NCBI RefSeq assembly: GCF_030316825.1
Contig: NZ_JASZYU010000001.1
Coordinates: 1,798,001-1,862,000 of the forward strand
DNA length: 64,000 nt
Source of the DNA: Variovorax fucosicus
GTDB lineage: Bacteria; Pseudomonadota; Gammaproteobacteria; Burkholderiales; Burkholderiaceae_C
Direction of reading: 5' to 3'
The position numbers and the translations under genes were made by a program. Below the pieces are notes generated by a model. That model saw only the letters and a list, made by a program, of their open reading frames with translations. It ran no database searches and was not told the origin of the DNA. This document shows positions 16,462 through 24,015 of this stretch, in pieces. Each line of letters begins with the position of its first letter. Within the stretch, counting starts at the first letter, position 1.

Positions 16462-17370
16462 TTAAGCAAATACTGAACCAACGGCCATCCGGGATGCGCG
16501 ATCCGGCAGCCGGGCCTTGGAGCATAAGGGCTCGGCCACGCGGTACTGCCCCTGGCAAACGAGCACCGCCGAGTCGATCAATCCGCCCTGCTGGAGCATG
16601 AGGGCGCGCGCCATGCCCGCATCCAGTGCGCGGCGCACCTGGGCCGGGGCGAGCGCGTCGACCCCGACCGTGACCGGAATGTCGCCGAGGTCGCTCTCGT
16701 CCTTGCATTCGCTGGCGGGGCGGCGCGTGATGCCAGCGTCTTCCACATTGACCGCGTTGGCGATGACGGTCGCCGCCGCATCGGCCTCGGCGGCGCTCCG
16801 GGCCAGCACCGTGACGCTGTCGGCGATGCCGAGCGAGAAGCTGCGCCCGCGCCAGCCGCTGGTCGCGACGCCGCGCACCGGCATGTCGGCGGTGATCTCG
16901 AACTGCCCGTCGGTCGTGATGGCGCCCACATCGCGCGGGTCGAAACGCGCCAGGTCGGAGAACAGGCCCACGCGCACCGAGTGCCCCGCAGCGAGGTGCA
17001 ACGCGATGTCGCCGCCGTTGTTGAGCCAGGCGCGGTCGATGCCGGGGCGCTCGTAGAACCGGATCAGTTCCTGCGCCACCGAACCGGCCACAGCGGCCAT
17101 CGGCGTGATGAAGGCCGCGTGGAACGGAAAGCAGGCGCTCCACATGCGCCGCGCCACCGGGCCGTGCAGCGCGCACCGGGCACCAACTGGCTGGCGCAAC
17201 AGCGGCAACTCGTCGACCAGCTCGCCGAGCACGGTGCCGAAGCGCTGCCATGCCGCTTCATGCGCGGCGGCGACCGCCCGCGGCTCGCCATGGGCCTCGG
17301 CCACGATGTCGATCGGCCCGTGACTCAGGTGCCAGCGGTGCGCGTCGAGCGCCCTGCGTTGCGCAGACAT
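16462..17370 (-). CDS. UPF0280 family protein (ApbE-like fold)
   Basis: A 302-residue member of UPF0280, a family structurally related to the FAD-handling ApbE proteins. Typical stretches are ITPMAAVAGSVAQELI, RAWLNNGGDIALHL and TSGWRGRSFSLGIADSVTV. The ATG at 17370 is used; an open frame continues upstream into the reductase gene but lacks family similarity. The gene lies 5 nt after the hydroxynicotinate reductase stop. UPF0280 has no established role; the ApbE-like fold and the flavin/iron-sulfur reductase next door suggest help with cofactor assembly or flavin handling for that enzyme. This is a hypothesis. Confidence 0.82.
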   Translation of the reverse strand: MSAQRRALDAHRWHLSHGPIDIVAEAHGEPRAVAAAHEAAWQRFGTVLGELVDELPLLRQPVGARCALHGPVARRMWSACFPFHAAFITPMAAVAGSVAQELIRFYERPGIDRAWLNNGGDIALHLAAGHSVRVGLFSDLARFDPRDVGAITTDGQFEITADMPVRGVATSGWRGRSFSLGIADSVTVLARSAAEADAAATVIANAVNVEDAGITRRPASECKDESDLGDIPVTVGVDALAPAQVRRALDAGMARALMLQQGGLIDSAVLVCQGQYRVAEPLCSKARLPDRASRMAVGSVFA

Positions 17371-17375
17371 GGTTT

Positions 17376-18992
17376 TCAGCCGAGCATCGGCGGTTGGCCG
17401 AGCGGCCATGGATTCGCGGCATCGATCTGCTGCCACTGCCGCGCCAGCGGCGCCCCGTCGTCCTGCCAGGCGCCGCGTGCCAGCGCCTGTTCGAGCGGGA
17501 ACACATGACCGGTGTGGCCGCCGAGCGCGGCGTAGTCGTCGAGCCGCATGCTGAATTCGATCGGCGCGACGATCGCCGGCGTCGGCACGGTGCCGAAGCT
17601 GTTGTCGGGCATGCGCATCACGTCGACCATCACCGTGATGCCGCCGCCGGGCCACACATAGGCCGGCGCACCGCCGCAGGTCACGTTGACCAGCGCGCGC
17701 TTGATGGCGCGCGTGAGCAGCACTGGGTTCTCGCTGACGCCCGCACGCAGGCTGCCGCCGGCGCCGCCGAGGAACAGCACGGTGCAGAGCGAGGGCTCGC
17801 AGTTCTCGCCGATGCGCTCGACGATGCGGCGCACTTCGTCGGGCATCGGCTGCTCGACCGGCTGCAGCGTCTCGTCGAGCACATACCACTGGGCATGCTC
17901 GCCCGTGGTCGAAGTCATGAGCAGGCGCAGGCCGGGCTTGGCAACCCCCGCCTCCCATCCCTCGATGATCGACAGCGGATCGGCAATGTCGGTGCCGCCC
18001 CAGCCGTTGCCGGGATTGGCGACCTGGAAGTAGCGCCCCGGCGTCGACTTGCGCCCGCGCATCTCGATGCCCGAAGGCGCCATGTCGAGGCAGCGGCCGG
18101 CCTGGTGCTGGGTGAGCACGCCGGTGATGTGGTCATCGACCACCACCACCTCGTCGGCCACGCCGGCGAACTGGCGCGCGAAGATGCCGACCGCGGCCGA
18201 GCCGCAGCCGACGCGCATGCGCTGCTCCTCGACGCCGTTGACGATGGGCGCGCGGCCGGCCTGGATCACAAGGCTCGCGCCGCCGTCGATGGTGCATTCC
18301 ACCGGCTTCTTGTTGCCGAGCAGCTGCATCAGCTCGACCGTCATGCGGCCTTCCTTCTTGCTGCCGCCGGTGAGGTGGTGCACGCCGCCGAGCGACAGCA
18401 TCTGCGAGCCGTACTCGGCCGTGGTCACGTGGCCGACCACCTCGCCCTTGTAGCGCACGTTGGCCTGCTCGGCGCCGAGGAAGCGGTCCGTGTCGATCTT
18501 GATCTTGAAGCTGCAGTAGCTGAAGATGCCTTCGGTCACCACCGTGACCATGTCGACGCCCCGCGCCTTCGAGCCGACGATGAACGGCGCCGGCTTGTAG
18601 TCAGGGTAGGTGGTGGAAGAGCCGACCCCGGTGACGAACACTTCGTCGGCCAGCAACAGGTCGCCGTCCCAGTCGGGCGCACCATCGGCGGGCAAATCCG
18701 CGGATGCATCGGCCGCCGGGCGTGCAAACGGCACCAGGGCGGTGGCATCGGCTTCGACCGCGCGGCGCAACAGCACCACCGGATCGACCCGCACCAGCGT
18801 GCCGGCACGGTTCGCGTAGCGGTCGCAGGCGCCGCTGCGCCCCTCGGAAATCTGGCAAAGCACCGGGCAGGCGTTGCACTCGACCTTGGCCACGCTCATC
18901 TTGTCGTTGCGCAGCGGCGCGCGCCCGGCAAGGTCGCCCATGACCGGCATGTCCATGCCCGGAAGCCCGTCGGTTTTTGTGTGTTCGGTCAT
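17376..18992 (-). CDS. hnr: 6-hydroxynicotinate reductase-like iron-sulfur protein
   Basis: A 538-residue protein resembling 6-hydroxynicotinate reductase, which uses reduced ferredoxin to convert 6-hydroxynicotinate to 1,4,5,6-tetrahydro-6-oxonicotinate. An N-terminal cysteine set, Cys39, Cys42, Cys46 and Cys56 (VECNACPVLC, then SGACDRYAN), is a likely iron-sulfur site. The remainder is a large alpha/beta region without membrane segments, so it is cytoplasmic. It is the first gene of the minus-strand operon and faces the ferredoxin-NADP reductase gene across a shared regulatory region; the enamidase that would use its product is two genes further on the plus strand. In Eubacterium barkeri hnr and ena lie in one cluster. 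Assignment comes from sequence recall plus context. Confidence 0.78.
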   Translation of the reverse strand: MTEHTKTDGLPGMDMPVMGDLAGRAPLRNDKMSVAKVECNACPVLCQISEGRSGACDRYANRAGTLVRVDPVVLLRRAVEADATALVPFARPAADASADLPADGAPDWDGDLLLADEVFVTGVGSSTTYPDYKPAPFIVGSKARGVDMVTVVTEGIFSYCSFKIKIDTDRFLGAEQANVRYKGEVVGHVTTAEYGSQMLSLGGVHHLTGGSKKEGRMTVELMQLLGNKKPVECTIDGGASLVIQAGRAPIVNGVEEQRMRVGCGSAAVGIFARQFAGVADEVVVVDDHITGVLTQHQAGRCLDMAPSGIEMRGRKSTPGRYFQVANPGNGWGGTDIADPLSIIEGWEAGVAKPGLRLLMTSTTGEHAQWYVLDETLQPVEQPMPDEVRRIVERIGENCEPSLCTVLFLGGAGGSLRAGVSENPVLLTRAIKRALVNVTCGGAPAYVWPGGGITVMVDVMRMPDNSFGTVPTPAIVAPIEFSMRLDDYAALGGHTGHVFPLEQALARGAWQDDGAPLARQWQQIDAANPWPLGQPPMLG

Positions 18993-19060
18993 CGTGGAAA
19001 ATCAGGGGGATCACCCGCATCGGCTGGCTCAGAAGATGCTTGTGATCGATTTGCTCTTTG

Positions 19061-19098
19061 TGTAGCATTCACTCCACTTTGATGTTGTGAACGCTACA
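19061..19098. promoter_or_regulatory. Inverted repeat in hnr/fpr divergent promoter region (operator candidate 1)
   Basis: TGTAGCATTCAC (19061-19072) and GTGAACGCTACA (19087-19098) are inverted copies with one mismatch over 12 bp, separated by 14 bp. They lie between the divergent reductase and ferredoxin-reductase genes in a region much poorer in GC than its surroundings. The TetR-type gene two positions along the plus strand is the obvious candidate regulator. Confidence 0.6.
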
Positions 19099-19115
19099 TT
19101 CAAAATCAATGTAGC
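19093..19115. promoter_or_regulatory. Perfect 8-7-8 inverted repeat overlapping candidate 1 (operator candidate 2)
   Basis: GCTACATT (19093-19100) and AATGTAGC (19108-19115) form a perfect inverted repeat with a 7-bp spacer. It shares its left arm with the preceding dyad, so the region holds three TGTAGC half-sites. A 23-bp dyad suits a TetR-family dimer. Alternating occupancy of the two overlapping dyads could set the balance between the two divergent transcripts. Confidence 0.6.
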
Positions 19116-19165
19116 AAATGCAATGCCAACGCGCAACGGCGTTTTTACCGAACCAACTTCAAGTC

Positions 19166-19939
19166 ATGAGTGCCTTCAGCGAAGAAACCGTCCTCAGCGT
19201 CCACCACTGGACCGACCGCCTGTTCACGTTCACCACGACGCGCGACCCCGCGCTGCGTTTCTCGAACGGTCATTTCACGATGATCGGCCTGCGGGTGAAC
19301 AACAAGCCGTTGCTGCGCGCCTACAGCATCGTCAGCGCCAACTACGAAGAACACCTCGAGTTCCTCAGCATCAAGGTCGAGGAAGGCCCGCTGACCTCCA
19401 AGCTGCAGCACATCCAGCCGGGCGACAAGATCATCGTGGGCCGCAAGCCCACCGGCACGCTGCTGATCGACTACACGCTGCCCGGCAAGCGCCTGTACCT
19501 GCTGGGCACCGGCACGGGCCTCGCGCCGTTCATGAGCGTGATCCGCGACCCCGACACCTACGAGAAGTTCGAGAAGGTGATCCTGGTGCACGGCGTGCGC
19601 CAGGTCGACGAGCTGGCCTACCACGACCTGGTGCTCGACCACCTGCCTCAGCACGAGTTTCTGGGCGACCTGATCAAGAACCAGTTGCTCTACTACCCGA
19701 CCGTGACGCGCGAGGACTTCCGCAACATGGGCCGCATCACCGAGCTGATGGAGAGCAACAAGCTGACCGACGACCTGGGCCTGCCCCCGCTCAATGCCGC
19801 CGAAGACCGCGTGATGCTGTGCGGCAGCCCCGGCATGCTGACCGACCTGAAGCACATGCTGGAGGCCAAGGGCTTCAAGGAAGGCAACACCAGCACGCCT
19901 GGCGATTTCGTCGTCGAACGCGCCTTCGCTGAGAAATGA
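19166..19939 (+). CDS. fpr: Ferredoxin-NADP reductase
   Basis: A 257-residue Fpr-type flavoprotein moving electrons between NADPH and ferredoxin. The FAD-binding signature RAYSIVSANY is at about residues 51-60, the NADP-binding GTGTGLAPFMS at about 112-122 and the C-terminal FVVERAFAEK is typical. The ATG at 19166 gives the family length; an upstream in-frame ATG at 19118 would add residues without homology and would overlap the operator region. It is divergent from hnr. Because 6-hydroxynicotinate reductase of Eubacterium barkeri is ferredoxin-dependent, this enzyme probably regenerates reduced ferredoxin for it from NADPH. No ferredoxin gene is in the window. A general housekeeping role is the alternative. 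Confidence 0.88.
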   Translation: MSAFSEETVLSVHHWTDRLFTFTTTRDPALRFSNGHFTMIGLRVNNKPLLRAYSIVSANYEEHLEFLSIKVEEGPLTSKLQHIQPGDKIIVGRKPTGTLLIDYTLPGKRLYLLGTGTGLAPFMSVIRDPDTYEKFEKVILVHGVRQVDELAYHDLVLDHLPQHEFLGDLIKNQLLYYPTVTREDFRNMGRITELMESNKLTDDLGLPPLNAAEDRVMLCGSPGMLTDLKHMLEAKGFKEGNTSTPGDFVVERAFAEK

Positions 19940-19949
19940 CAGCCCCCCG

Positions 19950-20036
19950 GCTTTTCACTCGCTGCGCTCGTGTAACTCCACCCCCCGAGGGGGAGGCGCG
20001 GCCGGCTTGGGGCGGCCCGGCGCTCGGCCGCTGACG
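19950..20036. repeat. Comamonad-type intergenic repeat, family B
   Basis: An 87-nt GC-rich element between fpr and the TetR gene, containing CACTCGCTGCGCTCGTG, a hairpin CCCCCCGAGGGGG and the palindrome-rich GGCGGCCCGGCGCTCGGCCG. Its order of parts parallels the reverse complement of family A (CACTTCGTG, then a C-run/G-run hairpin, then GGCCCGG). It ends right at the TetR start codon and would encode the first ten residues of any N-terminally extended TetR. Confidence 0.6.
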
Positions 20037-20720
20037 ATGGCTGTCGCCAAGGCCTTGCCTGTCAACGGCCAACGTCGCGGCACCGGCGTGCGCGACGCTG
20101 CCGCGCAGGCCACGCGCAAGGCCATCCTCAAGGCGGCGACCAAGGTGTTTGCCAGGTACGGCTACGACGGCGGCAGCGTCGAGAAGATCTCGAAGGCGGC
20201 CAAGTCGTACGACCGCATGATCTACTACTACTTCGGCAGCAAGGAAGGCTTGTTCATCGCGGTGCTCGAGGAGATGTACCGCGCGATGGACGACGCGGAG
20301 ACGGCCATCGCGCTCGATGCCGGCCGCCCGGTCGAGACGCTCACCGCCGTGATCCGCTTCGTGCACGGCTACTACCGCAAGAACCCCGAGTTCGTCACGC
20401 TGCTGAACACCGAGAACCTGCACAAAGGGCGCCACATCGCGAAATCGCTGCGTGCCGGCGAATACTCGTCGCACGCGATCGCGGTGATCCGCGAGGTGCT
20501 GGCCAGCGGCGTCGCCAAGGGCCTGTTCCGGCCCGACGTGGCGGCACGCGACGTCTACCTCCTGATCGCCTCGACCGGTTACTTCTACATGTCGAACCGG
20601 CACACGCTGACCGCCTTTCTCGGCGAGCCGCTGGAAACCGCGGAGGCCGTGGCGCGCTGGGAGGCCTTCGCGATCGACACGGTGCTGCGCGCGGTCAGCG
20701 CGGCACCCCTCTCCCCCTAG
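20037..20720 (+). CDS. TetR/AcrR-family transcriptional regulator
   Basis: A 227-residue TetR-family repressor. The helix-turn-helix spans about residues 25-70 (ILKAATKVFARYGYDGGSVE, then YYYFGSKEGLF), followed by a helical ligand-binding domain with the conserved FVTLLNTEN stretch. The ATG at 20037 is chosen because the ten residues before it are encoded by a repeat element. It lies between fpr and the enamidase gene, 27 nt before the latter, in a probable three-gene operon. It is the best candidate to bind the dyads at 19061-19115 and control both arms of the nicotinate cluster. The effector (nicotinate, 6-hydroxynicotinate or a later intermediate) is unknown. Confidence 0.88.
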   Translation: MAVAKALPVNGQRRGTGVRDAAAQATRKAILKAATKVFARYGYDGGSVEKISKAAKSYDRMIYYYFGSKEGLFIAVLEEMYRAMDDAETAIALDAGRPVETLTAVIRFVHGYYRKNPEFVTLLNTENLHKGRHIAKSLRAGEYSSHAIAVIREVLASGVAKGLFRPDVAARDVYLLIASTGYFYMSNRHTLTAFLGEPLETAEAVARWEAFAIDTVLRAVSAAPLSP

Positions 20721-20747
20721 AACATCTCCACCCACGAGGAGTCCCCC

Positions 20748-21935
20748 ATGGCAGAAGCTGCTGCAGCCGGCAAGTCCGGCAAGGTCGTCATCAAGAACAT
20801 CGGCTTGCTGCTGTCGGGCGACATCGACAAGCCCATCCTTGATGCCGACACCATCGTGGTGAACGACGGCCTCATCGTCGCGGTCGGCAAGGAGAAGGAC
20901 TGCGACCTCGAGGGTGCGAAGACCGTCATCGACTGCAAAAAGACCTGCGTCGCTCCCGGCCTGATCGACAGCCACGTGCACCCGGTGTTCGGCGACTGGA
21001 CGCCGCGCCAGAGCCAGCTGGGCTGGATCGACTCGACCATGAACGGCGGCGTGACGACGATGATCTCGGCCGGTGAAGTGCACCTGCCGGGCCGGCCCAA
21101 GGACATCGTCGGCCTGAAGGCGCTGGCCATCACGGCGCAGCGCGCGTTCGACAACTTCCGCCCGGGCGGCGTGAAGGTGCTGGCCGGCGCGCCGGTGATC
21201 GAGAAGGGCATGGTCGAGAGCGACTTCAAGGAGCTTGCCGAGGCCGGCGTCGGCCTGCTCGGCGAAGTGGGCCTGGGCTCGGTCAAGGCCGGCTACGAAG
21301 CGAAAGAGATGGTGGCCTGGGCGCGCAAGTACGGCATCCAGAGCACGATCCACACGGGCGGGCCTTCGATTCCCGGCTCAGGCCTGATCGACAAGGACGT
21401 GGTGCTGGAGGCCGACGCCGACATCATCGGCCACATCAACGGCGGCCACACCGCGCTGCCCGAGGCGCATGTGTGCGAGCTCTGCGAGAAGAGCAGCCGC
21501 GCCATCGAGATCGTGCACAACGGCAACGAAAAGGTCGCCATCGCTGCAGCCAAGGCCGCGCTGGAGCTCAAGTGCCCGCACCGCGTGATCCTCGGCACCG
21601 ACGGGCCGGCCGGCTCGGGCGTGCAGCCGCTGGGCATCCTGCGCATGGTGGCGATGCTGTCGTCGATCGCGAACATCCCGGCCGAACTGGTGTTCTGCTT
21701 TGCGACCGGCAACACGGCCAGGATCCGCAAGCTCAACTGCGGGCTGATCGAGGTCGGCCGCGATGCCGACTTCGTGTTCATGGATCGCGCCCAGCATTCG
21801 CCGGCTCCGGGCCTGCTCGAGAGCGTTCAGCTCGGCGACATTCCGGGTGTCGGCATGGTGATGATCGACGGCATCGTGCGCTGCGGCCGCAGCCGCAACA
21901 CGCCGCCAGCGACCGAGATTCCGGTCGTCCTGTAG
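20748..21935 (+). CDS. ena: Enamidase (amidohydrolase) of nicotinate catabolism
   Basis: A 395-residue amidohydrolase closely resembling enamidase of Eubacterium barkeri, which opens 1,4,5,6-tetrahydro-6-oxonicotinate by hydrolysis to 2-formylglutarate and ammonia. Recognisable shared segments are the start VVIKNIGLLLSGDI, LIDSHVHP (His76 and His78, metal ligands), GGVTTMISAGEVHLPGRPKD, HTGGPSIPGSG, GHINGGHTA and the end GRSRNTPPA. Like the barkeri enzyme it lacks a signal peptide and should be cytoplasmic and zinc-dependent. It has a good AGGAG ribosome-binding site and is the third gene of the fpr-tetR-ena unit. Its presence makes the reductive route, rather than the maleamate route, the likely fate of 6-hydroxynicotinate here. 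Confidence 0.88.
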   Translation: MAEAAAAGKSGKVVIKNIGLLLSGDIDKPILDADTIVVNDGLIVAVGKEKDCDLEGAKTVIDCKKTCVAPGLIDSHVHPVFGDWTPRQSQLGWIDSTMNGGVTTMISAGEVHLPGRPKDIVGLKALAITAQRAFDNFRPGGVKVLAGAPVIEKGMVESDFKELAEAGVGLLGEVGLGSVKAGYEAKEMVAWARKYGIQSTIHTGGPSIPGSGLIDKDVVLEADADIIGHINGGHTALPEAHVCELCEKSSRAIEIVHNGNEKVAIAAAKAALELKCPHRVILGTDGPAGSGVQPLGILRMVAMLSSIANIPAELVFCFATGNTARIRKLNCGLIEVGRDADFVFMDRAQHSPAPGLLESVQLGDIPGVGMVMIDGIVRCGRSRNTPPATEIPVVL

Positions 21936-21947
21936 GCCCGGCGCGGG

Positions 21948-22859
21948 CTACCTGCGGCCGGCGCCGGCGCTCGGCGTCGAATAGTCGTAGCGCGGCCCGG
22001 GCCCGACCGCGATCGGCGGACCGAGATCGCCGGCGGGCACTGCCGCCGGTGCATCCTGCGATGCGACATACGGCTCGCGCGGCCCCGGCCCCGGCACGAT
22101 CGGCGGCCCCGCATCCCGGAACTGCGGCGAGGACGTGACCGCGGGCGGCCGGGACGGCATGACCCACGCGCCGCCTCCCGGCGCAGCGACCTCTTCTTCC
22201 TCATTCCACACCGGCTGCCGGCTGCGCTCGCGCGAGGCCTGGCGTTGCGCGCCCGCGGGGCGCTGCTGCGCCGTCTCGGGGCTGCGGCGGCGGGTATCGG
22301 GATTGGCATCGGTATCGGCATCGGGCGCACGACGGGTCGTTGCAACGCGTGCCGGCGGCGGCGCAGGCGTTGCCGGCGGTGCCGATGCGGCCGCGACAGA
22401 TTTCTGCGAGGCCGACGCCGGCGCCACGGCGGCCACCAGCGGCGGCGTCGATGCAGCAGGCGGCGCTGGCGGCGCGCTTTGCGACATCGGCGCAGCGCCG
22501 CCCTGCCCCACGGGCAGTGGCGGCACGGCCTTGCTGCCGGTCAGCACGTAGACCGCCCAGGCGATGAACCCGAGCATCAGCACCAGTCCGGTCATGCAGA
22601 ACTTGAACCAGAAGCCGAGCGCGTCCGAAGGTGGTGCATGCAGCGGCATCGGCCGCGAATAATTGGTGCGTGGCGCATCCAGGCCGGTGCCGTGCGGCGG
22701 CGGCACCGTTGCGGCCGCCGCGGCTGCTCGCTGCTGGGCGTGCGCAATCGACGGCTCTTCGCCGAGCCGAGCGGCGCATGCCGCGCAAAAAATTGCCTGT
22801 GCGCGATTGGGACTGCCGCACGCCGGGCAGACGACCGATGGAGACCTGACCTTGAACAT
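21948..22859 (-). CDS. Zinc-ribbon single-pass membrane protein, unknown function
   Basis: A 303-residue protein of unknown function. It has an N-terminal zinc ribbon CPACGSPNRAQAIFCAAC (Cys11, Cys14, Cys25, Cys28), an Ala/Pro-rich stretch, one transmembrane segment at about residues 83-107 (MTGLVLMLGFIAWAVYVL) and a long low-complexity tail rich in Ala, Pro and Arg. The tail ends in two related copies of a GPPI-x-GPGPR motif, one PIVPGPGPREPY and one PIAVGPGPRYDY. The ATG at 22859 is used; a GTG lies 9 nt upstream. It converges with the enamidase gene (12 nt between stops). Start and reading frame are supported by the Cys motif, the function is not known. Confidence 0.72.
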   Translation of the reverse strand: MFKVRSPSVVCPACGSPNRAQAIFCAACAARLGEEPSIAHAQQRAAAAAATVPPPHGTGLDAPRTNYSRPMPLHAPPSDALGFWFKFCMTGLVLMLGFIAWAVYVLTGSKAVPPLPVGQGGAAPMSQSAPPAPPAASTPPLVAAVAPASASQKSVAAASAPPATPAPPPARVATTRRAPDADTDANPDTRRRSPETAQQRPAGAQRQASRERSRQPVWNEEEEVAAPGGGAWVMPSRPPAVTSSPQFRDAGPPIVPGPGPREPYVASQDAPAAVPAGDLGPPIAVGPGPRYDYSTPSAGAGRR

Positions 22860-23028
22860 GCGCTTCACTTTGCATGAATACGAAGGCTTAGGTTGTCAGT
22901 TTGCATCCAGAGTGCGTGTCCACATGTCACTGAACGCAGCCGCATGCATCTCGTGCTGACGGCCCGATTTGGCGTTGGGGTGGGCCGATGGTGGTGTTCA
23001 GCGCGAAACGGTCATGCCGCGTCCAGGA

Positions 23029-23118
23029 TCAGGGCGGTGGGGCACGCTGCGCAGCGAAATAAAGGAGGAGGCCGCAGGCCGGGGGACATTCGCGGAGCAG
23101 CGTGCCCCGCCGCCCTGA
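23029..23118. repeat. Long stem-loop (22-bp stem, 46-nt loop) downstream of the yihY-like gene
   Basis: Arms at 23029-23050 (opening TCAGGGCGGTGGGGCACG) and 23097-23118 (ending CCCCGCCGCCCTGA) are reverse complements with one mismatch. The loop contains GCGAAAT opposite ATTCGC and GGCC-GCA-GGCC, so further pairing is possible. It begins 15 nt beyond the YihY-like stop, at the end of the metH2 operon. The rest of the 274-nt gap (22860-23133) shows only the presumed promoter of the zinc-ribbon gene. It may be a terminator-like or processed RNA structure; no U-run follows on either strand. Confidence 0.75.
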
Positions 23119-23133
23119 GCCCACCCCGGAAAC

Positions 23134-24015
23134 TCAGCCCCCCGCAGCACGCGCCTTCGCGTCATCGGACACCGCGCGCGCACAACCCGCCGAGAACAGC
23201 AGGATCGCCGACGAGAAGTAGATCCACATCAGCAGCACCACCAGCGAACCGGCCGCGCCGTAGGCCGACACCACGGCCGCGGTCGAGAGATAGAAGGCCA
23301 GAACATGCTTGCCGAGCGTGAACAGGATCGCCCCGACGGCGCCGCCCAGCACCAGATGACGCAGCGCCGGCTTGGGGCCGCTGCTGAGCCGCATCAGCGC
23401 CGCAAACAGACCCGTGACGAAGGCGAACGAAACCACCTCGTTCACCACCTTGAGCAACGCCTCCATCGGCAGCCAGGTGCCGGCCCAGCCCGTCGCCAGG
23501 TTGAGCGCCGTGGTGACCGCGAGCGACATCAGCAGCAGGAATCCGAACACCAGGATGTAGCCGAGCCCGCGCAGCCGGAGCGACGCCTTGTGCCACCAGG
23601 GCACTTGAACCGCCGCCTCGCCGCCATGCCGCCAGAGCCGCTCGATGGCCGATTGCAGCTCGGTGAACACGCCCGTGGCGCCCGAGATCAGCAGGGCGAA
23701 GGCGATCACCGATGCGATGATTCCTTCCTTCGGTTCCTGCGCGCTCGTGATGGCCTGCTTGATGACCTCGGCGCCGCGCTGGCCGACCACGGCGCTGATC
23801 TCGCTGATGAGGCGGGTCTCGACGAACTCGCGGTCCAGCCACCAGCCCAGCACCGCGACCAGCAGCACCAGCAACGGCGCCAGGCTCAGCATGCCGTAGA
23901 ACGACATCGCCGCGCTCATGCGCAGGCCGTCCGCCTCGCTCCACAGCGTGCCGGCGCGCCAGAGCGGCAGCAGGGGGCGCAGCGGCGCAGCGAGGGTCTT
24001 GAGGAACTCCGTCAA
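23134..24015 (-). CDS. YihY/UPF0761-family membrane protein
   Basis: A 293-residue integral membrane protein of the YihY (formerly BrkB/RNase BN-named) family. It has about six transmembrane segments, with SAAMSFYGMLSLAPLLVLLV in the first and AVVSAYGAAGSLVVLLMW in a late one. The family's function is not well established; links to envelope processes and transport are proposed. I set the start at a TTG (24015) that overlaps the gtrA stop by 4 nt (TTGA), matching the chain of 4-nt overlaps upstream; no ATG upstream fits. It is the last gene of the metH2-led operon. The start is less certain than the identity. Confidence 0.85.
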   Translation of the reverse strand: MTEFLKTLAAPLRPLLPLWRAGTLWSEADGLRMSAAMSFYGMLSLAPLLVLLVAVLGWWLDREFVETRLISEISAVVGQRGAEVIKQAITSAQEPKEGIIASVIAFALLISGATGVFTELQSAIERLWRHGGEAAVQVPWWHKASLRLRGLGYILVFGFLLLMSLAVTTALNLATGWAGTWLPMEALLKVVNEVVSFAFVTGLFAALMRLSSGPKPALRHLVLGGAVGAILFTLGKHVLAFYLSTAAVVSAYGAAGSLVVLLMWIYFSSAILLFSAGCARAVSDDAKARAAGG

